From contig JAIUPT010000039.1 in NCBI GenBank assembly GCA_022315425.1, positions 248,001-312,000 of the forward strand: a stretch of 64,000 nt of DNA, given 5' to 3'. A program made the position numbers and the translations under genes. Shown piece after piece: positions 1 to 9,501 of the stretch; the first letter of the stretch is position 1; every line of letters starts with the position of its first letter. A model generated the notes under the pieces. It was not told the origin of the DNA, made no database searches, and saw only the letters and a list, made by a program, of their open reading frames with translations. The stretch is from Pseudevernia furfuracea (Eukaryota; Ascomycota; Lecanoromycetes; Lecanorales; Parmeliaceae).

Positions 1-450
1 ACGTATTTGTTCTCGTAATGATTGAATGGTAGGTTGCTCATGTAGATAGTCATGCCGACACGCTTTTAATTGTCTGCCTTGGTCTGAGGCATTACAGCTA
101 TCAAATTTGGGAGCGTCTGCTGCGAACCTTCAGCAGGGTCATTGAGAGGTCTGTCGTCACGATATGGCTTACACTTATCTAAGTGTTCTTATAGTCTTAT
201 AGTATTGACATTCATCTCTTTATGACAGTATCTGTATACTTTGCGAAGATTCTTATAAAAGGTGTTTATAACTTGATAAAAGGCTTTATCGACAGTCTTA
301 TTCTTCGACTTGAAGCCGTCTGAAGTAGACCGTGACATGACTATGACAGTAGAAGATCAATTGAATATCTAGTCAATGATGGGAAGCAATATGGGAAGCA
401 ATTGTGGAAAGCGAATAAGCGAGCACTAGTTAGGGTTAGGGCTACGAATA

Positions 451-508
451 TTGCATGCATTGCGAGAAAATTGCGCAACTTGCATGCAATGGTGAGCATA
501 TTGCGCAA
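451..508. repeat. Tandem imperfect repeat of about 29 bases
   Basis: Two adjacent units (451-478 and 480-508) each begin TTGCATGCA and end TTGCGCAA. Both ends are palindromic or nearly so. The pair lies directly after two TTAGGG copies (430-441). It looks like a relic of a repeat or mobile-element end, but no open reading frame or target duplication identifies a family. Confidence 0.6.
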
Positions 509-628
509 TTTGCCGTAATACCCCTACTTTAGGCGGGAGCTCCGGCTTGACAGCCCACCCCGCAATTTTTTGCTGGAATCATTATCAAGGATAAGCAGAA
601 GGGAAATTCGTTATGTAGATATTATAAA

Positions 629-773
629 GTACGGAGTATAGGCCCATGAATTAAATTCTTGATCCTGAGGCAAAATCAAGTCATTTGCGACGCAAACCCT
701 AGCCCTAAGTCCAACTGGACTCTAATTTTGTAACTGCTACTTTATGCGGTATTCGACTATTTATACTCCGTAC
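629..773. repeat. 12-base inverted repeat, TACGGAGTA motif
   Basis: GTACGGAGTATA at 629-640 is matched by its exact reverse complement at 762-773, separated by 121 bases. The core (TACGGAGTA or part of it) recurs in other gene-free stretches, for example near 24100 and near 39530. I recall this string as common in intergenic DNA of several filamentous ascomycetes. Here it could be the end of a small non-autonomous element. Confidence 0.45.
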
Positions 774-1434
774 TGTTACGGAATTGCTGCAAAAAGAACC
801 TATCTAATAATGACTCTACTCCTAATACACCTCGCCGACGCACTAAATCGTCTTCTTAATAGATCGTCTGGGTCATAATGTAGCTACCTTCTCTGCCTGA
901 AACTCGAACGTCTCGCCCGACATGTTGACTGTTTGTGTGAAGGAGGAAAGAGGTGCGTCGTGGATGTGACGAGGCTGTTTTCTATGGTTAGCACGAGCGA
1001 GCTCTGTGTTTTGGCGCAGGAAAACCAGATGCGACCGGATTGATGGCAGTGTGGCGTTGTGGCCTGTGAAAGGATGATGAGGATGGACTTACAACAGACT
1101 TGAGTCGTGAAGCAGATTGAGACCTGTCTTGGGTCGGGTATCAAGTGGGTGAGGAGTGGGTGAGTTGGTGTTTGCAAAGGAAAGCGAATTTGTAGGCACA
1201 CTGTTTGTGTAGCCTCACATATGGAAGCTTCTCGTTTCCATGGGATTGTAGCACCTGCCATACAGCTCTATCCGCACAGACGCTCGTGAGAGCAAGCTAG
1301 TGCTGCACGCTGCAGGACAATCGAAACTTACCCGAATTGGATCGCAGAACTGGAGTAGAAGAACATGTGATCCGCTTCAACTGCAGTATCTTCCCTCTCA
1401 AGAATTCGAGCTCGCCTCACCGCTGTTCCCAACA

Positions 1435-3126
1435 ATGGCCTCTCTAACCATAACAGAAGTCGAATGCGCTGAAGAACATGCAATGACCCGGATTGCCGGC
1501 AATGCAGACGGTAATGGATTTGACGATCCAGCAAGCAGCTCTGGCCGACATAAGCAGGAGACCACCGTCGACGAAATATCTGATCCCGCCCACTCAGCTA
1601 TACAACCAGAGTACCCAACCGGCGCCAAATTCTGGTTCATCATGCTCACCGTAGGGGCGGTTCTCATCCTCACCTGCATAGACATGAACATCGTCGCCAC
1701 CGCCGTGCCTAGCATCACAGACCACTTCCACACTGTCGCCGATGTCGGCTGGTATTCGTCCGCCTTCAGGCTCTGCGTGTGCGCCTTCCAGTTCGTGTTC
1801 GGCAAGGCGTACACGCTCTTCTCCGTCAAGCGCGCCTTCTTGCTCGCCAACGTCATCTCTATAGCAGGCTCGCTGCTCTGCGGGACGGCCACCACGTCTA
1901 CCATGCTTGTCGTCGGGAGGGCCGTAGCTGGATTGGGCTCTGCTGGTCTTCTTTCAGGGTGCTTCGTCATCCTCGTGCAATCGATACCTCTGCGCCGACG
2001 GCCCATGTTTGTCGGCGTGATGGGCAGCATCGAAGGTGTGGCTACCCTAGCCGCACCACTCCTTGGTGGCGCTCTAACTCAGTCACTCGACTGGCGATGG
2101 TGTTTTTATATTAACGCGCCCATCGGTGCCGTCACGCTGTTGTTGACTATGTGCTGTTTCTCAGACATGCGGAAACCCAGCGACGTCGCCCGCATGACGT
2201 TCAAGCAGAAGGTCTCGCAACTCGACTTGTTGAGCAACCTACTCTTCCTCCCCGCGCTGACCAGCCTCTTTCTCGCATTCTCGTGGGCCGGCACCAAGTA
2301 TCCCTGGGACAGTGGCAGAGTGATCGGTCCTCTTATCACCTTTGCCGTCCTTCTTGCCGCCTTTGTCTACAACCAATACCGTCGAGGCGGCGCCGCTGCC
2401 CTCCCTCCCCGTGTCATTAAGCGCCGCACCGTCATCGCCGGATTCATTTTCATCATGTGCGCGAACGGCACTGGCAACGTACTCGAATATTATCTGCCTA
2501 CTTACTATCAAATCGTTCGTGGATATTCTCCCGCCAAAAGCGGCTACATGATGCTCCCCATCATCATCAGCGCCACCATTGGCTCGCTCGTCCACGGCGC
2601 CGGCACGAGCGCCTTCGGCTACTACACGCCATTCATGCTCTTCGCCTCGATCATAATGCCCATTGCCGCGGGCCTCATAACCACCTTCAAAATCAATACT
2701 AGCTTCGTGCAACTCATCATGTACACCGCCTTGTCCGGCCTCGCCTACGGCATCGGTTTCTCAGGACCACAGAACGCCGTGCAAACAGTGCTACCCGCTG
2801 AGGATGTCCCGCTCGGCTTATCTGTCATACTGTTCGCACAGTCTTTCGGCCCGGCTGTGGCGGTCGCAATTGCACAAGTGCTTTTCACAAATCAGCTCTC
2901 GACCAATCTAAGTGGCCTGGTGCCGGGTCTGAGTCGAGTAAATTTCGAGAACAACGGCCTGACGGAAATTGTGACGAGCGTGCCGCCGGCCAAGGTTAGA
3001 GCGGTTCTCGTGGGGGTCGATGAAAGTCTCATCCAGACATGGTATCTGGTCGTTGGGCTGGCGTGTGCGACGATGGTTGGGAGTTTGTTGATAGAATGGC
3101 GATCGGTCAAGTCAAAACGCGCCTAG
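1435..3126 (+). CDS. MFS drug/toxin exporter, DHA2 (14-TM) type
   Basis: Predicted plasma-membrane proton antiporter that exports a small toxic molecule; the substrate cannot be read from sequence. The 563-residue product has a hydrophilic N-terminal tail of about 60 residues and then hydrophobic segments fitting the 14-helix DHA2 layout. The family signature after helix 5 is clear: a GVATLAAPLLGGALT stretch followed by WRWCFYINAPIG. No intron is needed. The frame is open further upstream, but the first ATG with a reasonable context is at 1435, so I start there. DHA2 members of this kind often sit in secondary-metabolite clusters. Here the downstream neighbours are a broken ABC transporter and a broken ADP-ribosyltransferase-like gene, so any former cluster is lost. 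Family call firm, substrate unknown. Confidence 0.9.
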   Translation: MASLTITEVECAEEHAMTRIAGNADGNGFDDPASSSGRHKQETTVDEISDPAHSAIQPEYPTGAKFWFIMLTVGAVLILTCIDMNIVATAVPSITDHFHTVADVGWYSSAFRLCVCAFQFVFGKAYTLFSVKRAFLLANVISIAGSLLCGTATTSTMLVVGRAVAGLGSAGLLSGCFVILVQSIPLRRRPMFVGVMGSIEGVATLAAPLLGGALTQSLDWRWCFYINAPIGAVTLLLTMCCFSDMRKPSDVARMTFKQKVSQLDLLSNLLFLPALTSLFLAFSWAGTKYPWDSGRVIGPLITFAVLLAAFVYNQYRRGGAAALPPRVIKRRTVIAGFIFIMCANGTGNVLEYYLPTYYQIVRGYSPAKSGYMMLPIIISATIGSLVHGAGTSAFGYYTPFMLFASIIMPIAAGLITTFKINTSFVQLIMYTALSGLAYGIGFSGPQNAVQTVLPAEDVPLGLSVILFAQSFGPAVAVAIAQVLFTNQLSTNLSGLVPGLSRVNFENNGLTEIVTSVPPAKVRAVLVGVDESLIQTWYLVVGLACATMVGSLLIEWRSVKSKRA

Positions 3127-3145
3127 AAATAGTGGACGATCAACA

Positions 3146-3735
3146 ATGACAATGAATCTGATGAGAGCAGTCAAAGAGGAAAAAGAGCGGAAGGCACTCA
3201 ATGAGGCCCTTCGCTAGAAACGGGAGCATCGCCGTAAGACTGACGATGAGACTGGCGCAGGTTTGAAGACTGCCTTCAAAGCTGTCCTGACTTTAGAGGC
3301 AATCAACTACGATGTGCTGGTACCATCTGGATAGCTCCGACTTCTGAAAGATACCTATGGGCATATCAAGCCTGGTACTTTCACTGCTCTTATGGGTGCG
3401 TCTGGCGCTGGTAAAACAACGCTCTTAGATGTGCTCGCTTCACGAAAGAACATCGGTGTTGTTACTGGTGAAAAATAGCGAATCTTCAAGTCTTACGTTC
3501 CAACGTAGCACATCTTATGCTAAACAAATAGATGTGTACGAGCCCGCTCAGACAGTAAGAGAAGCGTTAAGATTTTTCGCCGACTTAAGACAGCCATTCG
3601 ATATTCCACGAGGAGAAGTACCCGTACGTTGAGATAGTAACCAGCCTAGTGGAGATGGAAGATATTGCAGACTCCGTTATTGGCGAGCCTGAAAGTGGCT
3701 TCGCCGAGGAGCAACGCAATGGTATAACGATTAGC
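3146..3735 (+). pseudogene. Relic of PDR-type ABC transporter (second nucleotide-binding domain)
   Basis: About 590 bases encode, across at least three frames, the linker and start of the second ATP-binding domain of a fungal pleiotropic-drug-resistance transporter. Visible pieces are a NYDVLVPSG-like strand, the Walker A region GASGAGKTTLLDV (near 3395-3433), a VYEPAQTVREALRF segment (near 3534) and MEDIADSVIGEP (from 3649). In-frame TAG codons interrupt it near 3211, 3332 and 3475, and two frame changes are needed, near 3480 and 3620. Both transmembrane domains and the rest of the protein are missing. Several stops are one transition from CAG, which would fit C-to-T mutation (RIP). This is a dead fragment. 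Confidence 0.8.
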
Positions 3736-3736
3736 T

Positions 3737-5826
3737 TCATCGATCTTTTGTTTCTCTTGGTTTCTTGTTCTTCGCTTTTCGAGCACCAATCTCATACTCC
3801 CACGCAATGTCATCTCCGCTTTCGCCTTTTTCGCTTTCGTCTCGGGCGGCACTATTATGATCCAGCTCTTCGTCGTCAAGGTGAGCCTCAGCATCTAAGG
3901 CCAAGTTCATGTGGTCCTCCATGGTCCAAATGTCGTTGCCATCATTTGCGTCATCCAAGCGCTCTTTTTGATAATTCCCGAAGTTCTCTTCATCTTCGGA
4001 AACTTCTCCCACGACTTCCACTAGGAAATGTGACCCGCTGGCTGCACCGAATTCACTACCAAAACTCGCGGTCAGCACACTTTTTGCCGACTCAATATCG
4101 AGCAGCCAAGAGCTCACTAAGGGAGATATTTGCGGGCCTTTGCCAGCAGTGCCTCCTTTCGCCGCTATTCCTCACCAGGTCCAAAGCTCGACCATACAGC
4201 TTTCGAACGGCATACTGTGCTTTACATCTCTGCTCCCGATACTCGTTAATGTAATCTGTAGGGTTCATAGAGTTTAGAAATGTAAGAAGGGGCATCGCGA
4301 CCTAAATCGAGATGTATCACGTAGCAAGAGATTATCTGAGCGTCGTCTTTGACGACGTACTCCAGCAAAAGATACGGCACATTTTAGTGCCTTCAATTTT
4401 GATCACGGATCACGAATCTGCAAATTTCAAAAAGGATAGCGCATGCAATCAGCTTCAAAGACGCAAATTCGTTGAACTTGGTTGGTTCGTGGCGGAATAC
4501 GGTGTACATCAGGGAGAAAGTTGGGTCTGGTGAGCTGTAAATACCTCGTCCTGAATCGTGGAGAGAACATTCAGCTTCGCAAGCTCATTTCATCGTCAAG
4601 GAGCTGCTGGTAACTGACCATAAGTGCTTCCACAGCGCACATTCTTCTCATCGGGTTTGAGAAACCCCTGTCTAACGATGGATGGGACCAGATTTCCTCT
4701 GGTGCTGTGAAACGTCAAATCAGGACTGAGGTGATTTATTAATGTGTGCGGTTCGTTGGCCCTCTTCCCCATATCCAGCCGAGTTTCTCGCTGCTCACTT
4801 CGTTTCAGGATGTTGAGATGAAGCTTCTCAAGATCATCGCGGATTTTAGCCTGCCTTCTGAAGAATTTGGCGGCGAGATCGCTGCGAACCACACCTTCGA
4901 TGTGCAGAATTCTAAAAGTCTTGGGGTATCTTGCACAGACGTCTTCTGGTGTTTTACCAATGATGGAGTTGGCCAAGTCATTCCTTGAATGCTCTTGGGA
5001 TCGATGCCAAAACATACTGCTCATAACCTCGCTCTGGTGCTGAACACTCGAGAAAATAAGTTTTGCTCGTCAGTGAGATCGGTTTCCTTCTTGGGCCAGT
5101 CCGGGTTGAACGGGTCGTAGCGTTGCTTCTTTTCGCTGGCGTCATTGTCCTCGTCGCTATCATCTGGTACCAGGTCGTCGAATCCATAAACGTCCCTACG
5201 CCCTACGGTATATTCTCCGCTCCAGAGACAACTTGTAGACTGCTGCAAATTACTTTGATTTCTCCAGTAAGCGGGATCCGTTCTGTATCGCTTGATGTGG
5301 TCAGTGGCTTTGGCGCCAATGTGCAAGGCTCCCATTTCGAACTCAAAGCAGCCGGATTGTTTGACTCTCGCTTGCCCTATCTCTTGAACGTATTCGCTCT
5401 CCCATCAGTTTCGTGAATACCTCGCAAAGCCACCCTCAACTGATCGACGATTACTCGGGGCAGGCCGATATTCCTGACTTCGTAGCTCAGAGGTTTGACC
5501 GGATACTGATCGCCTGTGACGATATACAAAGTCATTTGCGGGAAAGTGAGGGCAAAACCTTGTCGGCACTCAACGTTCCATCGGTCCTCCTTAGAGATAA
5601 GCCCGTGGTCGACGAGCGTGTGAATCTCCTGGTCGCGTAGAAGATCCAGCTCTACGAGTTCGTCGTCCGTGAAATCCAAATCATCATCATGGGCGTCTGA
5701 CTCAAGTTCTTGGTCTGGTACAAGCCCATAGTCGTAAGGCTCATTATGTATCACGAGCGGTACCGGGTATGCGGTCACGTTCAGAACCGTGGCCAAGGAA
5801 GTCATGATTATTCGGGAATTTGGCAT
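3737..5826 (-). pseudogene. Broken RWD/UBC-like plus ADP-ribosyltransferase-like gene
   Basis: Read on the minus strand, pieces in changing frames form one degraded long protein. The N-terminal part (5826 to about 5377) looks like an RWD/UBC-type fold with FPQMTLYIVTGDQYPVKP. A middle part (5335-5021) continues it. Then come FHSTRGNLVPSIVRQGF (near 4700) and, after a frame change near 4600, GRGIYSSPDPTFSLMY. Spaced like this, the His and Tyr match the H-Y-E layout of PARP-type ADP-ribosyltransferases, with the usual HG changed to HS. The acidic C-terminal part lies at 4117-3737. Frame changes near 5370, 4990, 4600 and 4130, plus in-frame stops, mean it cannot make the full protein. I infer a decayed fungal PARP-like gene; the family call rests on motifs only. 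Confidence 0.6.
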
Positions 5827-5838
5827 TCTGCAAGGCAC

Positions 5839-6694
5839 TTAGATCCAAGTGATCCTTGCCACTAGGTAGCCATGGTGACGACCAGACACAATCACTCAAT
5901 GATAATACAAGTGTAGGAGCCTAACGCTATTTGCGGCAAAATACCTTACCTAGGCTTATATTATTGGCCGTCTCAGTGTTGCATCGGAAAGACTACATGA
6001 TCGCAGCCACCACTGAGCCACCATAGCCATACCACAGCTGATCCGGCCCCACTGTTTTGCCAGGAACCTCGTCTATCGTCCCCTGATTTGCTTACCGTGC
6101 AGCCAAAGGAACAGATTTCGAGAATACTGTAGAAATTTCCGAGCAGTGCTCGCCACGCTGACAGTCATAAAGGTCAGGCATCAACGCGATGACACATCTG
6201 AACAATCTTAGCTGGAGGCTTTGTTGCTGCCTGCATTATTATGCTACGAGGAGTCGATGCGGCCCTGCGACTTCTTCTCACAGCCTTCTTCTACGCAGCG
6301 AGGTGTCCCGCAAATTGCCGAGGAGGCTCTCCAGGGACCAGCCTTTTTGGGGGAGATCCCGTCTGCCCTATCGATCTTTCTGAGGTAGACGTGCATTAGG
6401 GGCCTTTAGGGTTACATCCAGGTCATCTAGGCCCCATTACCGTAATCTCGGCTTTAGTCGTAAACAGCTCCCACAGAAGGATTCCGGACCCCTCCTCGCA
6501 CCGTCGCACGAGCGTGAAAACATATAAGGTATGACCGCCGCCAACGTATTCCGACACCTTACTCTTTCTCATAACGCCCGAGCAGAAAACAACGTTCTCT
6601 TTCCACTCAACTCTCGACTACTACTTTCGTCTGAACTTAAACTGAACTGAATACCGAGCAGAAGACCAAACCAAAGCCTCGTACAGTAGCAGCA
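5839..6694 (+). promoter_or_regulatory. Intergenic region with probable promoter of the next gene
   Basis: There is no gene in this stretch. A TATA-like CATATAAGG lies at 6521-6529, about 165 bases before the downstream ATG. AGGGG/CCCCT motifs, the core of fungal stress-response elements, occur near 6398 and 6488. The last 120 bases are C/A/T-rich like a fungal 5' UTR. Assignment as promoter is inferred from position and motifs only. Confidence 0.4.
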
Positions 6695-7833
6695 ATGGAG
6701 CATGGGGAGTGGCCTGGCGCCGACGGATATCCTGTCGTTGTGAACACTCGCCCTGGCCGCAACAGGGCTCGGCTGGGCTCTGATTACCCTCCTCATCGCC
6801 AAACGGTCTATTACCAAGACGGCAACGGGCTCCTCGTTCCTGCCGGCGCAGCCATGGGTGGAGGCCTTCACCGCTCCCATTCAGCAGCAGCAGCAGCACG
6901 CCGTCCCGCGCAGATCGTCATCAACAACTCGCAGTACGAAGACCGCCCTGTCAGCCGTAGCCCGCACGGCCATAGTCACAACAGGAGAAGCTCTCATGGA
7001 AACCACCACCACGATGACTCGGAGGATGAGTATCACGAACGAGCGTATAGCCCTCATCGGAGAAGGCGACCAAGCAAGAATCATGAGAGTAGAAGTCCCA
7101 GCCCATATTACGACTATGAGTTGGAAAAGAAGATGAAAAAATTGGAAGAGCTTGAAGAGAAGGAGAAGGAAGATATAGCGCGCGAGAAATATGAGGAGGA
7201 ACAGCTTCTGAAAGAAGCCAAAAAGGCCAAGAAGAAGGTGGAAGAAGAGGAGTTGAAGAAGAAAGCGATCGAGGAGTACCACGTCAAGCAGTTGGAGGAA
7301 CAAGCCAAGAAGGACAAGGCGAAGGAAAAGGCAGATGAGGAATTTAGGGAGAGGGTGAAGAAGACATTTGGCCAAGCAGGATATGATGAGGAAAGTATCG
7401 AGAAGATATTGAAGAAGGGGGAGAAGGGAAAAGGACATGGACATGGACATGGCAAGGAGATTAAGATCAAGGATCTAACGCGGCCGACGTACATCAAGGT
7501 GCATCGGAAGCATGTGAGTCCGGAAACATTGGATGAGTACAATCTGCCTTGGGAGTGGGATGACGTGAGTTATTCCCGTCATAATATCAAATGTCTCCAT
7601 TGCTGACAACATTTTACCAGCGTGACTCGAACTACATTATCATCACTCAATGGATTCCACAAGACGATCAAATCATCCTCTTTGATCACACAAAGAAACT
7701 GCGCGAGAGAAAACAGATCACCGAGTCCAATGTGGAGCTCAGAAGGGAAAAGGACAATTTGCTACTGGTGAGGAAGAAGTCGCCTGGGAGGTCAAGGTCG
7801 CGTTCCAAGTCACGATCCTGGATGTTTACATGA
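6695..7833 (+). CDS. Fungal coiled-coil protein of unknown function
   Basis: Two exons (6695-7564, 7621-7833) with a 56-base GT..AG intron give 360 residues. The N-terminal third is basic and rich in His, Ser and Arg. Residues about 145-240 are a long, highly charged Lys/Glu helix that should form a coiled coil. After a short Gly-His repeat (GHGHGHGK) comes a more conserved-looking C-terminal part: RPTYIKVHRKHVSPETLDEY, PWEWDD, then YIIITQWIPQDDQIILFDHT across the intron. The end is an RSRSRSKSR tail. I do not recognise a named family. The C-terminal block looks like a fungal-specific domain fused to variable sequence. The charged helix is encoded by A/G-rich DNA, which makes the opposite strand appear open. 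Confidence 0.85.
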
Positions 7834-8045
7834 TGGAAAAGACTGGCTAGCGTGGGTAATGATGATGACACGAGGCTAACGAATCTTTGTTTGTATGGGT
7901 GATGTTTTGCACTCTTCTTTTCTTCGCCATTTTTCGGGTGTTCCAAAGTCGGCTGTTTCTAAACTTGAGAAAGTTCGTCACCTTTGACGGCAAAAAAATA
8001 GATAGCATGGGATCTCTCCTTATTCTACGCATCCATCTTCCTCGT

Positions 8046-9001
8046 TCAACTAGTATCCACCACATCGACAACATCCCTCCTAGGATGCAGAGGCATCTCC
8101 CTCCTCACCCTTTCCAAAACCCCTAAGTCGACCTCGCCCACACTGATCTCCGGCTCGCCGTTCCATTCTGCCACACCACCCGCCTCGGCGACAACCTTAC
8201 CCCAGGGATCGACGATCATACTGTGCCCATAGCTCACTCTCTTCTCATTATGCGCCCCGACCTGTGCAGCAGCAATGACGTATGACTGCGTCTCAACGGC
8301 TCTTGCCCGCAAAAGCGTTTCCCAGTGTACCTTACCCGTCGGTACCGTGAAGGCGGACGGATATGTGATGATCTGAGCACCGAGATCACGGATACGGGCT
8401 GACAGTGCAGGAAATCGCAAGTCGAAGCAGATCATCAACCCCAGCGAGCCGAGAGTCGTTGAAAAAGGAGGCAAAATTGAGCAGCCGGGCTCAACACTGT
8501 TGCTTTCTCGTAAAATGGGACCGCCTTTGATTTCAACATCGAAAAGATGGAGTTTTTGATAGCGCTGGGTTATGATCCCTCCCTCATCAATCCAAATGAG
8601 AGTGTTCTTGACCCTTTTCCCTCCGGTCGCTGGCTCATGAATGCCAACATTAATCGGCAATCTTGCTTGTGAAGCCTCATGTTGTAGACCTTTCACAAAA
8701 GAGCTGTCCTCTGTAGAACGAGCGAGAGACACTGTCTCTGCGGGCGACGAGGCTATGTAGTCGCTTGCTTCGGGCAAGAAAAGAGCCTAGGGTAGCTCAG
8801 ACGCTGAGTGGATGGGCAAACTCGCAGGGAGTCATTATGGCGGACCTTTGCTCCAGCTGCAACAGCCTTTTTGACTAATATTCGGCATTGGGCAAGGTTG
8901 TTCGACATGCTCGCTGTTGAACATATCTGGCCTACTGCCTTTGATGGATATCAGAGCTGCATATTCTATTTACAGATAGATAATCTTACAGCGATTGCCA
9001 T
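8046..9001 (-). CDS. Carbon-nitrogen hydrolase (nitrilase family, Nit1/Nit2-like amidase)
   Basis: Three exons (9001-8990, 8938-8846, 8786-8046) give 281 residues, normal for this family. The first coding exon is only 12 bases (MAIA), followed by AVGQICSTASM; the join restores the usual N-terminal strand. The catalytic triad is visible: Glu41 in LPEASDYIA, Lys113 in RYQKLHLFDV and Cys155 in MICFDLRFP. The YQKLHLFDV and CFDLRFP forms point to the Nit1/Nit2 branch, where the yeast and mammalian enzymes clean up deaminated glutathione or omega-amides. I favour the deaminated-glutathione amidase type, without proof. It is a soluble enzyme with no clear targeting signal, transcribed away from the golgin gene at 9502. 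Confidence 0.9.
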
Positions 9002-9501
9002 CGCGTATGACTGTTTCCAGGACAAATAGACCCAGCCCCAGAGCCTCAATTGACTACTGCGATGTTGATAGAGACGGGATAATTGATAGGCTGATAAGTA
9101 GGTTCGCTGGTTTGCAGGTGTTTTAGAGATCGCCTCAGAAGATGGATGGCCCGGCAGCGGGTCGGCAAGAGACGTTGAGCCCCAACACCGTCACACTTCT
9201 GAAACGAGTACTTAAGAAATCAACTTTGATACAGGCATCGTGGCAACTACTATTATTTATATACCGACCGGACAAGTGTTCTTACTGAATAGCAATATAC
9301 AACTTTCCTCGATCAGCAGCTTGCAATTTGATACGCTTCCACTCCAGAAATATGCACTCATCGTACTCGGCGAAGCATGTCAAAGCCTAGGTGCATGCGA
9401 GGGTCTCCGAAGTCAATCAGTACACTTGCAGATCTCGGATTTTCGATAAAGTATGTTCTTGAATCGCCAGGCTTTGGAGCAAATCACAATTCGCGGTTGA
9501 G
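9002..9501. promoter_or_regulatory. Divergent spacer between nitrilase-family and TMF-like genes
   Basis: This 500-base spacer lies between two genes transcribed away from each other and should hold both promoters. I see no gene or structured RNA in it, and no individual site I would defend. Confidence 0.4.

Larger units (their letters stand above)
1..1434. other. Gene-free 5' end with degenerate repeats
   Basis: I see no convincing gene here. The stretch holds two telomere-like hexamers (430-441), a tandem pair of palindromic 28-29 base units (451-508), a partly inverted telomere-like string (695-708) and a 12-base inverted repeat (629-640 and 762-773). The only long reading frame (884-1261, minus) is low-complexity and starts without ATG, so I do not call it. 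The last 150 bases precede the MFS gene and would hold its promoter and 5' UTR. Confidence 0.6.

Noticed and set aside
430..441. A chromosome end at the left edge
   Set aside because: Only two perfect TTAGGG copies are present, and they are inside the sequence, so a telomere is not supported.
884..1261. 125-codon minus-strand frame
   Set aside because: No domain, composition like translated noncoding DNA, and no ATG at its start.
7114..7542. Long minus-strand frames opposite the coiled-coil gene
   Set aside because: They are Phe/Leu/Ser-rich shadows of the A/G-rich coding strand.
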